Assembly: GCA_003662485.1 (NCBI GenBank)
Contig: QMYD01000007.1
Span: forward strand, 1 to 15,260
DNA from: Candidatus Hecatellales archaeon
GTDB lineage: Archaea > Thermoproteota > Bathyarchaeia > Hecatellales > Hecatellaceae
Direction: 5' to 3'
DNA length: 15,260 bases
Shown here: one piece after another, positions 7,015 through 13,274 of the stretch
Position numbering within the stretch: the stretch's first letter is position 1
Layout of the letters: every line of letters begins with the position of its first letter
Position numbers and translations under genes: made by a program
Notes under the pieces: model-generated
Seen by the model: the letters and a program-made list of their open reading frames with translations, nothing else
Told to the model about the DNA's origin: nothing
The model's database searches: none

Positions 7015-7515
7015 GAGCTGGGGTGGGGGGAGGCCAAGCCTATCCGCCTCCAACCTTACCTGCTCAACAATCTTGGTTAGCAGTTCGTCTAGGGGGAGCC
7101 TCCTCGTCCCCTTCAAGTGGAAAACCTGGATTTCAGCAGTGTAGCTTTCAGGGAAAACTATTCTAACCCTTTGGAGGTCTCCCCAGAGAGACCTAGCCCT
7201 CCCCCCACGCCTATAGTTGGCATAGATTACGAAGTCTAGGTGGGGAAGCCTTCGCCCCCTAAGAGTTTTCCTAAGCCTCTCAGCCTCTTCTTCGCTTAGG
7301 TAGGAGAAGTCTCTGCCCTCGGCGACTCCTACCTCCAGCGTGCATGAGGCCTCCTCGTAGGGAAGCTGAAAGCTTAGGCCGTTAAGCCTGATAAAGGCTT
7401 CAGCAAGCAGCTTTTGAAGAGTATGCTCCTCGAATTCATAGTAGATTCTTGCGTAGGCGTGGATGATGGGTATGGGAAGCTCTGAAACCCCTATCAAAGC
7501 CTGACACCAGTTCAC
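6994..7515 (-). CDS. Unrecognised protein, 173 aa
   Basis: I do not recognise this protein. It looks soluble, with no membrane segment, and mixes acidic helices (SEEEAERLRKTLRGRR, about 75-90) with strand-like stretches (HLDFVIYANY, QRVRIVFPESYTAEIQVFHL). The alternation suggests a compact alpha/beta fold. It reads through 173 codons from GTG with composition like its neighbours, and the opposite strand offers no competing gene over most of it, so I treat it as real. In-frame TTG at 7497 is an alternative start. A TATA-like stretch near 7533-7541 is spaced for a leaderless transcript. Its TAG stop lies inside the tmk coding region, giving a 21-base convergent overlap. It is divergent from the CBS protein. 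Confidence 0.7.
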   Translation of the reverse strand: MNWCQALIGVSELPIPIIHAYARIYYEFEEHTLQKLLAEAFIRLNGLSFQLPYEEASCTLEVGVAEGRDFSYLSEEEAERLRKTLRGRRLPHLDFVIYANYRRGGRARSLWGDLQRVRIVFPESYTAEIQVFHLKGTRRLPLDELLTKIVEQVRLEADRLGLPPPQLSTLRGR

Positions 7516-7556
7516 CCTTACAATAAGGTTAAGTAAAAGAGGATGGTTAAACTAGT

Positions 7557-7976
7557 TTGGTGAAGACTTTGCCTATAAGTGTTAGGGTTAGAGACGTGCT
7601 TGACCCCAACGTTGTGGTGGTTGACGCCTCAACAACGGTGCTTGAAACCATTAAGATAATGGTTGAGAAGTATGTGGGAACCGTGGTAGTCACGAAGGAG
7701 GGGCTCCCCGTAGGCGAGGTTACGGATAGAACCATCCTAGAGAAGTGTATAGCGAAGGGCCTGGACCCCTCAAAGGTTACTGTGGAAGAGCTTATGGAAG
7801 CCCCTCTGGTAACCATTGAACCCGATGCAAGACTTGGGGAAGCCATAAAACTCATGCTGGATAAGAGGGTTAGAAGAATCTTCGTAGTTGAGAAGGGGAA
7901 GATTATAGGGAGCATAACGCAAACAGGAATCTGCGTGAACATTCTAAATATTGCGGGAGCCCTCCAAGCCCTCTAA
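7557..7976 (+). CDS. Two-CBS-domain protein
   Basis: 139-residue protein made of one CBS pair: CBS1 about 13-67 (VRDVLDPNVVVVDASTTVLE, then VGEVTDRTIL) and CBS2 about 77-133 (EELMEAPLVTIEPDARLGEA, then RRIFVVEKGKIIGSIT). CBS pairs bind adenine nucleotides or related ligands and act as sensors. No enzymatic or DNA-binding domain is attached, so the partner is unknown. Adjacent TTG (7557) and GTG (7560) are both possible starts, and GAGG at 7539-7542 lies upstream. A TATA-like stretch near 7530-7539 would put the transcript start close to the GTG, so the mRNA may be nearly leaderless. The stop is TAA. A T5 tract follows before the convergent protease gene. Confidence 0.9.
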   Translation: MVKTLPISVRVRDVLDPNVVVVDASTTVLETIKIMVEKYVGTVVVTKEGLPVGEVTDRTILEKCIAKGLDPSKVTVEELMEAPLVTIEPDARLGEAIKLMLDKRVRRIFVVEKGKIIGSITQTGICVNILNIAGALQAL

Positions 7977-7994
7977 ACACTTTCACCCTTCCCA

Positions 7995-7999
7995 TTTTT
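7995..7999 (+). terminator. T5 tract after the CBS gene
   Basis: Five T lie 19 bases past the CBS stop and directly abut the stop codon of the convergent C39-like gene. A T-rich archaeal terminator is plausible. Assigned by position only. Confidence 0.35.
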
Positions 8000-8583
8000 C
8001 ACTGGTAGCCTGAGCCCTTAGGCTTGAGGGTTATGGCTAGCTGCCCCGTAGGCCTCCAAACCTCTAGGAGGCTTTGGGGGTTAATCTTCAGGTAGGGGCC
8101 CTTCGCAGGATCATGAATATAAATGTAGTTTGCATCATAGCCAACAGCAACTACGCTATGTCTGAAGCTTCCAAGCAGGAGGCGGAGGATCACGGGGTTT
8201 CCAGCGTCCAGCTCAGCTTTAATGCCTTCAATACTTAAGCCTCTCACATATTTCGCTTCAACATATCTTTGGAGGAGGGGGAGCATGTTCTCAAAGCGGT
8301 CAAACCCCTGCCGGTTTATCTCCTCCTGCGAGATGTTGAAGCCGTAGTATTGGAGAACCATGCTGGCTGAGGCCTCTGAACAATACCAAGGCTTCTGCCT
8401 TACGAAGGGAACCTTTAAAAGATGGGCTTTGCAGGCTTCACCAACCGGGCTTAAAGAGCCACGGTAAAGGTTTTCAGGCTGCGGAAGCAGCGTGGAGGCA
8501 TTAGAGAAAAGGAAGGATAGAACGAGGAGGATGAGGATTATTAGGAGGAGCTCCCTCCTTGAGAGGGGAGGCCGCCCACTCAT
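7999..8583 (-). CDS. Membrane-anchored C39-like cysteine peptidase
   Basis: 194-residue papain-fold protein of the C39-like (Peptidase_C39_2) type. The N-terminus has basic residues followed by one hydrophobic helix (about 11-27), a signal anchor or signal peptide that places the domain outside the cell. The probable catalytic set is Cys68 in QKPWYCSEASASMVLQYYG, His142 in RHSVVAVGYD and Asp158 in YIHDP. An ABC transporter is not attached, so it is not a classical bacteriocin exporter. A protease for surface peptides is more likely, with the substrate unknown. Its ATG overlaps the stop of the upstream 8580-9299 gene as ATGA, so translation is probably coupled. It ends in TGA. Confidence 0.85.
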   Translation of the reverse strand: MSGRPPLSRRELLLIILILLVLSFLFSNASTLLPQPENLYRGSLSPVGEACKAHLLKVPFVRQKPWYCSEASASMVLQYYGFNISQEEINRQGFDRFENMLPLLQRYVEAKYVRGLSIEGIKAELDAGNPVILRLLLGSFRHSVVAVGYDANYIYIHDPAKGPYLKINPQSLLEVWRPTGQLAITLKPKGSGYQ

Positions 8584-9299
8584 GAAGCCTCAACCCCTTC
8601 AGGTATGAGGATGGCTGCCTCTAGGGCTAAGCCTGCCGCAGCCTCCCTACCCAAGCCTCTAACTAGCTGGAGTAGCTCAGGGGTTTCAGCCGCCTTAACA
8701 GCAAGGTCGAAGTAGAGGATTAAAGGTTTAGGTGTTTCATCGCCTTCGAGAAGCCTCCAGTAGCGTTTGGTATCCCTCCTAATCCTCTCAATCCTCTTCC
8801 GCCTGAAGGCTTCAAGGTTTAGCTTCCGCCCCCAAAGCTCTTCAGCCTCAGCCACGGATTTCTCGTAGGCGTCTAGAACCGTGTAGTCGAGGATGCGGAA
8901 GTGGAGCTTCCACCCCTTCCCGTCAAGCCTAACCTTAGACTCAACTCTCTCAACAGCCAGCTTTGAAAGGGCTTCAGCAGCCCATCTCCCCACGGCTATA
9001 ACAGGGCTAACGTAGGCTGAAGCTATAACCAGGGCTTCAACCGCCTCAAGCGGGGTGGAAAGCTTTGAGGCGAAGGCTTCAGCAAGTCTTTCAAGCTCCC
9101 CACTTGGATAGAAGAGTTCAACCAGTCTTCCAAAGCCTTTACGCTTTTTGATTTCAACCATGGAGGGTGGTAAGCCTAAATCCCTGTATTTGAAACGTTT
9201 CACCAGCCAGCGGAGGGAGGCCTCCACCCCGCTGGTTTCCATCCTCGCTAAAACCACGCCTCTAAGGTTTTTGACTAGGGCTGCATACTTGGAGAGCAT
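8580..9299 (-). CDS. Unrecognised protein, 239 aa, coupled to the C39-like protease
   Basis: I do not recognise this protein. It looks mostly helical. A moderately hydrophobic stretch near residues 84-112 (AVEALVIASAYVSPVIAVGRW and on) is followed by a strongly basic helix (FRRKRIERIRRDTKRYWRLL, about 164-183) and a second Ala-rich stretch near the C-terminus. Clear membrane helices or catalytic motifs are absent. The ATG start has a good ribosome site, AAGGAGG, 5 bases upstream. The TGA stop overlaps the ATG of the C39-like gene by four bases, so the two are made together and may act on one process. That link is inferred from gene order. A TATA-like TTTATC near 9333-9338 could drive both. 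Confidence 0.75.
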   Translation of the reverse strand: MLSKYAALVKNLRGVVLARMETSGVEASLRWLVKRFKYRDLGLPPSMVEIKKRKGFGRLVELFYPSGELERLAEAFASKLSTPLEAVEALVIASAYVSPVIAVGRWAAEALSKLAVERVESKVRLDGKGWKLHFRILDYTVLDAYEKSVAEAEELWGRKLNLEAFRRKRIERIRRDTKRYWRLLEGDETPKPLILYFDLAVKAAETPELLQLVRGLGREAAAGLALEAAILIPEGVEAS

Positions 9300-9341
9300 T
9301 CAGCCTCCTTCCAGCCTCCAAGAAAATCATCGAGATAAACT

Positions 9342-9349
9342 AATTTAAG
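9342..9349 (+). promoter_or_regulatory. Candidate TATA box for the membrane protein gene
   Basis: AATTTAAG is centred about 33 bases before the TTG at 9379. That predicts a transcript start near 9372 and a leader of only a few bases. It lies in the 79-base divergent region shared with the gene ending at 9299. Based on spacing only. Confidence 0.4.
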
Positions 9350-9378
9350 CTTCCCCTCCATATCTTTCTTGGGAAATC

Positions 9379-9801
9379 TTGGAGCTGCCCGGGTTCGTTC
9401 TAACGGGTTTGGCAGCCCTGCTAGGTTTCATTGTGGTTTGGATGCTTACCTCGCTAGCTGTTTTCGCAGCTGGGAGGGTTATTGCTGGAAGCTACGCCAC
9501 CTTCCCTAAGGCTTCAGCCCTAATCTTGGTTGGAGCCGTTCTCATAGGGTTAACCTACTCAGCCGCCTCCTTCATTCTAAGCCCCATCTTCGGCTGGATT
9601 GCAGCCCTCCTAGTTTGGCTGGGCCTAATCAAATACTTTTTTGGGACAGGCTGGATTGGAGCATTCCTCATAGCCATCCTAGCCTGGATAATCCTCGGAC
9701 TACTAGCTTTAGGCCTCCTCACCGCCTTAGCCATGCTAGGGCTCCACATACCCTTTACGCCTAAGATTCCAGGCGGCGGAGGCTTCCTCCCAGCAGTCTA
9801 A
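9379..9801 (+). CDS. Small polytopic membrane protein, 140 aa
   Basis: Very hydrophobic 140-residue protein with about four membrane helices, roughly residues 7-32, 46-68, 69-88 and 92-122. It has a short Gly-Gly-Gly-Gly-rich tail (IPGGGGFLPAV). No catalytic or transporter motif is visible, and I cannot name a family beyond an integral membrane protein of unknown function. The start is TTG. The gene ends in TAA 20 bases before the HtrA-type protease gene on the same strand, so the two probably form one transcript. The membrane protein might be a partner or substrate of that protease, which is inference from gene order. Confidence 0.8.
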   Translation: MELPGFVLTGLAALLGFIVVWMLTSLAVFAAGRVIAGSYATFPKASALILVGAVLIGLTYSAASFILSPIFGWIAALLVWLGLIKYFFGTGWIGAFLIAILAWIILGLLALGLLTALAMLGLHIPFTPKIPGGGGFLPAV

Positions 9802-9821
9802 ACTTTGGAGGGGGAACCGCG

Positions 9822-11066
9822 TTGAATAGGGCGGCAGCAGCCGCCATAATCGCTTTGCTAGCCTTATCCCTAGCCTTCAACCTTGTAAACTACTATTCCA
9901 CCCAGAACTTTAAAAGCGAAATCTCGGGTTTAAAGGCTGAATACTCCAGTTTGAAGAGCGAATACTTGAAGATTGGGGGTAACCTTCAAAAGCTAGACCA
10001 GAAGCTTAAGGAGCTGTCTCAAAGGCTTGAAACCCTTACCTCTCCACCCCCAACCACGGTGACTGTAACCGTTACGCTACCCAAGCCTGAGGGCTTAACT
10101 CCCCAGCAGGTTTTCCAGCAGGCTGAAAAATCCGTCGTTCAGATAGTTACTAGGGTGGTTACACCCTTTGGGGTGGAGGGAGGCCAGGGTTCAGGCTTCG
10201 TTTACAGCGCTGAAGGCTACATCGTAACCAATTATCACGTGGTAGAGGATGCTGCAAGCGTTGAGGTCCGCTTCATCGATGGCTCCTCCTATGAAGCTGA
10301 AATCGTGGGCACAGACCCCTACAGCGACCTAGCCGTCCTGAAGATTGGAGAGCTGCCTTCGGGAGTTAACCCCTTAAAGCTTGGTGACTCCTCCAAGCTT
10401 AGGGTGGGCGACACCGTGGTGGCTATTGGAAACCCTTATGGTTTAAGTGGAACCATGACCCTGGGTATCGTCAGCCAGCTTGGAAGGTTTTTGAGGGCTC
10501 CAGGAGGCTACCTCATCGTGGACGTAATCCAGACGGATGCAGCTGTTAACCCTGGAAACTCTGGGGGCCCCCTCCTAAACCTTAAAGGCGAAGTGGTTGG
10601 AGTTAATACGGCCATTGTTTCCCCCACGGGAGCCTTTGCGGGGATAGGCTTCGCCATCCCCTCCAATACCGTTAAAATGGTGGTTCCAGACCTGATAAGC
10701 AGGGGCTACCATCCCCACCCATGGGTTGGCGTAAGAGGCTTCGACATCACGCCGAGCATGGCTAGGAAGCTAGGCCTCCCCGTTGAGAGAGGCTTCCTAA
10801 TTGCTGAGGTTCTGCCTGGAAGCCCAGCTGAGAAGGCAGGCCTCAAAGGAGGTACAGCCATCAAGGTGGTTGAAGGCCAGCGAATAGTGGTTGGAGGAGA
10901 TATCATAGTGGGTTTGGATGGGGTGGAGGTTAGGGGGATAGCCGACATCCTCCTATACCTGGAAAGGCATGTGGAGATAGGTCAGAAAGTAGTCTTCCAC
11001 GTGGTTAGGGATGGGGAAAGGCTTGATATTCCACTCGTCGTGGGGGAGAGGCCACCCCCAAGCTGA
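9822..11066 (+). CDS. HtrA/DegP-type membrane-anchored serine protease
   Basis: 414-residue S1C-family protease. Domain order: an N-terminal membrane anchor (about 6-24), a heptad-like coiled coil (about 33-72), a Pro/Thr-rich linker, a trypsin-like domain (about 98-290) and one PDZ domain (about 300-408). The catalytic triad is visible: H139 in TNYHVVEDA, D169 in YSDLAVLKI and S247 in NPGNSGGPL. The PDZ domain carries the substrate groove near VLPGSPAEKAGL. Such proteases degrade or refold misfolded proteins outside the membrane. The TTG start has GGAGGGGG about 8 bases upstream, a clear ribosome site. It follows the four-helix membrane protein by 20 bases. The coiled coil between anchor and protease may set oligomer state or height above the membrane. 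The stop is TGA. Confidence 0.95.
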   Translation: MNRAAAAAIIALLALSLAFNLVNYYSTQNFKSEISGLKAEYSSLKSEYLKIGGNLQKLDQKLKELSQRLETLTSPPPTTVTVTVTLPKPEGLTPQQVFQQAEKSVVQIVTRVVTPFGVEGGQGSGFVYSAEGYIVTNYHVVEDAASVEVRFIDGSSYEAEIVGTDPYSDLAVLKIGELPSGVNPLKLGDSSKLRVGDTVVAIGNPYGLSGTMTLGIVSQLGRFLRAPGGYLIVDVIQTDAAVNPGNSGGPLLNLKGEVVGVNTAIVSPTGAFAGIGFAIPSNTVKMVVPDLISRGYHPHPWVGVRGFDITPSMARKLGLPVERGFLIAEVLPGSPAEKAGLKGGTAIKVVEGQRIVVGGDIIVGLDGVEVRGIADILLYLERHVEIGQKVVFHVVRDGERLDIPLVVGERPPPS

Positions 11067-11074
11067 AAAGTTAG

Positions 11075-11085
11075 ATTTTATATAG
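11075..11085 (+). promoter_or_regulatory. Candidate TATA box for the ATPase H-E operon
   Basis: ATTTTATATAG is the best archaeal TATA match in the window. It predicts a transcript start near 11106 and a leader of about 36 bases before the subunit H gene. It lies just after the HtrA stop, so the ATPase genes probably have their own promoter. Confidence 0.55.
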
Positions 11086-11090
11086 GGAAG

Positions 11091-11132
11091 CCAGCCTTCA
11101 AAAAGATGCCCTAAAATAGCTTGGAAGGCTGG
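11091..11132. repeat. Nine-base inverted repeat before the ATPase H gene
   Basis: CCAGCCTTC (11091-11099) and GAAGGCTGG (11124-11132) are perfect complements with 24 bases between them. An RNA hairpin or protein site is possible. However, AAGGCT-like words are so common in this DNA that chance pairing is a real alternative. Confidence 0.3.
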
Positions 11133-11141
11133 GGGAAGGAT

Positions 11142-11462
11142 TTGTCGCTGGAAGTCCTCAAGAAAATTAGGGAGATAGAGGAGGAGGCTAAGAGGATTAT
11201 TGATGAGGCTGAGGTTAAAGCCCAGCAGGTGCTGAGGAAGGCTGAGGAGGAAGCTGAGAGAATCAGGAGGGAGGGGGTGGAGAGGGGTAAGGCTGAAGCT
11301 GAAAAGATGATTAAGAGGGCTGAAGCCTCCATAGAGGAGAAGGTGAAGCAAGTGGAGGCTGAAGCCGAAGCCCAAATCTCCACCCTAAGGGAGAAGGCCT
11401 CCAAAAACATGGATAGAGCGGTTGAAAGAATCCTAGCCCAAATACTGGGGGTTGAAGGTTGA
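11142..11462 (+). CDS. ahaH: A/V-type ATPase subunit H (peripheral stalk)
   Basis: 106-residue, almost entirely coiled-coil protein matching archaeal A-type ATP synthase subunit H (also called G), which pairs with subunit E to form the peripheral stalk joining the catalytic head to the membrane motor. It has the typical hendecad-like pattern of Ala, Glu and Lys (EEEAKRIIDEAEVKAQQVLR and on) and the usual short length. I choose TTG at 11142 because the protein then begins MSLEVLKKI and GGGGAAGGA lies just upstream. An in-frame TTG at 11121 would add seven residues. The stop TGA overlaps the TTG of subunit E (TTGA), so the two partners are translationally coupled. Low-complexity coiled coils are hard to assign alone. 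The adjacent subunit E supports the call. Confidence 0.82.
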   Translation: MSLEVLKKIREIEEEAKRIIDEAEVKAQQVLRKAEEEAERIRREGVERGKAEAEKMIKRAEASIEEKVKQVEAEAEAQISTLREKASKNMDRAVERILAQILGVEG

Positions 11463-12055
11463 GCCAGGCAGTAGCCAAGCTCGGAGAGGAAATCGTAAAG
11501 GAGGCTAAGGCTGAAGCGGAGCGGAGGCTGGCTAAAGCCGAGGAGGAGGCTGGGAAAATTCTTGAGGCAGCTAGGGCTGAAGCCGAGAAACTCGTAGAGG
11601 AGGCTAAGGCTAAAGCCCAAGAGGAGATTGCGCTTCTAGAGCGTAGAAGGCTGAGTGAGGCTAGGAGGACTGCAGCCCTGAAAATCCTGGAGGAGAAGAA
11701 TAGACTACTATCCGAGGCCTTCAAGAAAGCCTACGACCAACTGAAAAACCTTAAAACTGAAACCTACAGTCAAAGCATTACAAAGCTTTTGGAGGTTTCC
11801 GCTCCAAGCCTCGGCTCCCCAGAGGTTCAAGTGAGATTTAACAAGCGAGACTTGGAGAGGCGGAACCGGCTGCTCAAAAACCTGAAGCTCTCCGACGTGA
11901 AGCTTACTATAGTGAATGAACCCGTGGAGACGGTTGGAGGCTTCATCCTTTCAAGCCCCGATGGAAAGATTAAGCTTGACCAAACCTTTGAGGCTAGGCT
12001 TCAGCATGCGGAGAGGCTGCTGAGGAAGGAGCTTTCCAAAATCCTCTTCGCCTAG
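11459..12055 (+). CDS. atpE: A/V-type ATPase subunit E (peripheral stalk)
   Basis: 198-residue subunit E of the archaeal A-type ATP synthase. The N-terminal half (about 8-85) is a long Ala/Glu/Lys coiled coil that pairs with subunit H. The C-terminal half is the globular domain that binds the catalytic head, with the family signature VGGFILSSPDGKIKLDQTFE (159-178) and the closing helix RLQHAERLLRKELSKILF. The TTG start overlaps the subunit H stop. The stop is TAG directly followed by in-frame TAA, a tandem stop, so read-through of TAG would add one residue only. The other ATPase subunits usually found with H and E (I, K, C, F, A, B, D) are not here: a GalT-like gene follows. Confidence 0.93.
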   Translation: MSQAVAKLGEEIVKEAKAEAERRLAKAEEEAGKILEAARAEAEKLVEEAKAKAQEEIALLERRRLSEARRTAALKILEEKNRLLSEAFKKAYDQLKNLKTETYSQSITKLLEVSAPSLGSPEVQVRFNKRDLERRNRLLKNLKLSDVKLTIVNEPVETVGGFILSSPDGKIKLDQTFEARLQHAERLLRKELSKILFA

Positions 12056-12111
12056 TAAGGCAATCCTCTTAAGCGAAGCCTTTCTCTAACAAGAGTAGGG
12101 TAGAAACTCCT

Positions 12112-13176
12112 TTGAAAATCTTAGAGCTTAAAAGCTTGGTGGAAGCCCTGCCAGGCGGGGAGAGAAGGCTTTTCAGGAGAATCTTCCAGGTTGAGGAGGT
12201 TTGGGGTAGGCTTCGAATCCCGGAGCCTTTAAAGCCCTGGGTTGAGGAGAGGTTTGAAAGCCTAAGCCTCGTGGAAAACCAGCGCATCCTCAAGGTGGTT
12301 AACAGAGTTACGTTGGAGGGAGCCTTCTTCAACGAGCTTAGAGGCAGGAGGCCTGTGGAGAGGGCTACCGTAAAGGTTAGCCTCGAAGCCTCTGAAGACT
12401 GCTTCTTCTGCAAGCCTGAAAGCTTTACGGCTGAGGATGTTTTCGGCAGGCTTCATGGCAGATATGGGCTAACCGCAGCCAACCTCACCAAGTATGATGG
12501 CTGGCACAGCCTCATCATCTTCGCCGAGCATAACCCGCTAAAGTATGGGAGAGAGGAAATCTTAGACTACCTAAACCTGGCTGTGGAATGGTTTAGGAGG
12601 GTTAGGAGGGAGGATTCCAACGCTGTTTTCCCCTTCCTCCTCTGGAACTGCCTCTGGCGGAGTGGAGCCTCCCAGATTCACGGCCACCTCCAAGTTGCTA
12701 TGAGCCGGAAAGCTTACCCGAAGGTGGAATACCTGAGAAGGTGTGCCGCCTGGTACAAGGCCAAATACAGGTCAAACTATTTTGAAGATCTCTTTAGGAT
12801 TCATGAAGCCTTGGGGCTGGCCTTCAAGCATGGGAATGTCGGGGTGATGGCAAGCCTTACACCGGTTAAGGAGAGGGAGGTGGTCCTCCTAGCCAATAAA
12901 GCCGGCTTAAAGCTTTTCGAAGCAGTTTTCAAGGTTTTGGAGGCCTATAGGAGGCTTGGCGTTAGCTCCTTCAATCTTTCCATGGCTCTGCCTCCCATGG
13001 CTGGGGTACGGGGCTGGGAGGGCTTCCCAGTTTTAACCAGGCTGGTTGACAGGGGAAGCCTTGAGGAGCGAACCTCGGATATGGGTGGAATGGAGCTTTA
13101 CGCTGCCAGCATAGTCTCCTCCGACCCCTTCCAGCTTGCTGAAAACCTGAAAAAGGCTGGTTTTCAAAACATATAA
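12112..13176 (+). CDS. galT: Galactose-1-phosphate uridylyltransferase-like protein (HIT superfamily)
   Basis: 354-residue nucleotidyltransferase of the GalT branch of the HIT superfamily. Visible elements are a CxxC metal pair (C97/C100 in EDCFFCKPE), a His in the AEHNPL block (H140), and the active-site stretch GASQIHGHLQV (185-195). In that stretch H190-G-H192-L-Q corresponds to the HxH-x-Q motif of GalT, which normally has Pro between the histidines. In GalT the second His forms the covalent UMP intermediate. The exact sugar phosphate cannot be read from sequence, and another nucleotide-sugar exchange is possible. The start is TTG, with no good ribosome site. It precedes a GT4 glycosyltransferase by 98 bases on the same strand, which suggests supply of an activated sugar. 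That link is inference. The stop is TAA. Confidence 0.72.
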   Translation: MKILELKSLVEALPGGERRLFRRIFQVEEVWGRLRIPEPLKPWVEERFESLSLVENQRILKVVNRVTLEGAFFNELRGRRPVERATVKVSLEASEDCFFCKPESFTAEDVFGRLHGRYGLTAANLTKYDGWHSLIIFAEHNPLKYGREEILDYLNLAVEWFRRVRREDSNAVFPFLLWNCLWRSGASQIHGHLQVAMSRKAYPKVEYLRRCAAWYKAKYRSNYFEDLFRIHEALGLAFKHGNVGVMASLTPVKEREVVLLANKAGLKLFEAVFKVLEAYRRLGVSSFNLSMALPPMAGVRGWEGFPVLTRLVDRGSLEERTSDMGGMELYAASIVSSDPFQLAENLKKAGFQNI

Positions 13177-13245
13177 AAGGGTTGGGCTTCTCCCATTCTA
13201 GCGCTAGTTTAAGCGTTTAAGGGCTGGTTTACGCTTTAACCCTTT
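13176..13245 (+). repeat. Nested inverted repeats between galT and the glycosyltransferase
   Basis: AAAGGGTT (13176-13183) pairs with AACCCTTT (13238-13245). Between them lie the perfect palindrome CTAGCGCTAG (13198-13207) and the pair AAGCGT (13211-13216) with ACGCTT (13231-13236). The RNA could fold into a closed multi-stem structure. Alternatively, the DNA could hold operator sites and the glycosyltransferase promoter (TTTAAG and CTTTAA cores). The symmetry is seen directly and the function is unknown. Confidence 0.45.
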
Positions 13246-13274
13246 CTCCCTCCAGCTTTTGGAGGCTGAAGGGA

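Noticed and set aside
11311..11724. Ser/Ala-rich minus-strand frames opposite the ATPase H and E genes
   Set aside because: Their composition is the reverse complement of the Ala/Glu/Lys coiled-coil codons, and the plus-strand genes are clearly identified.
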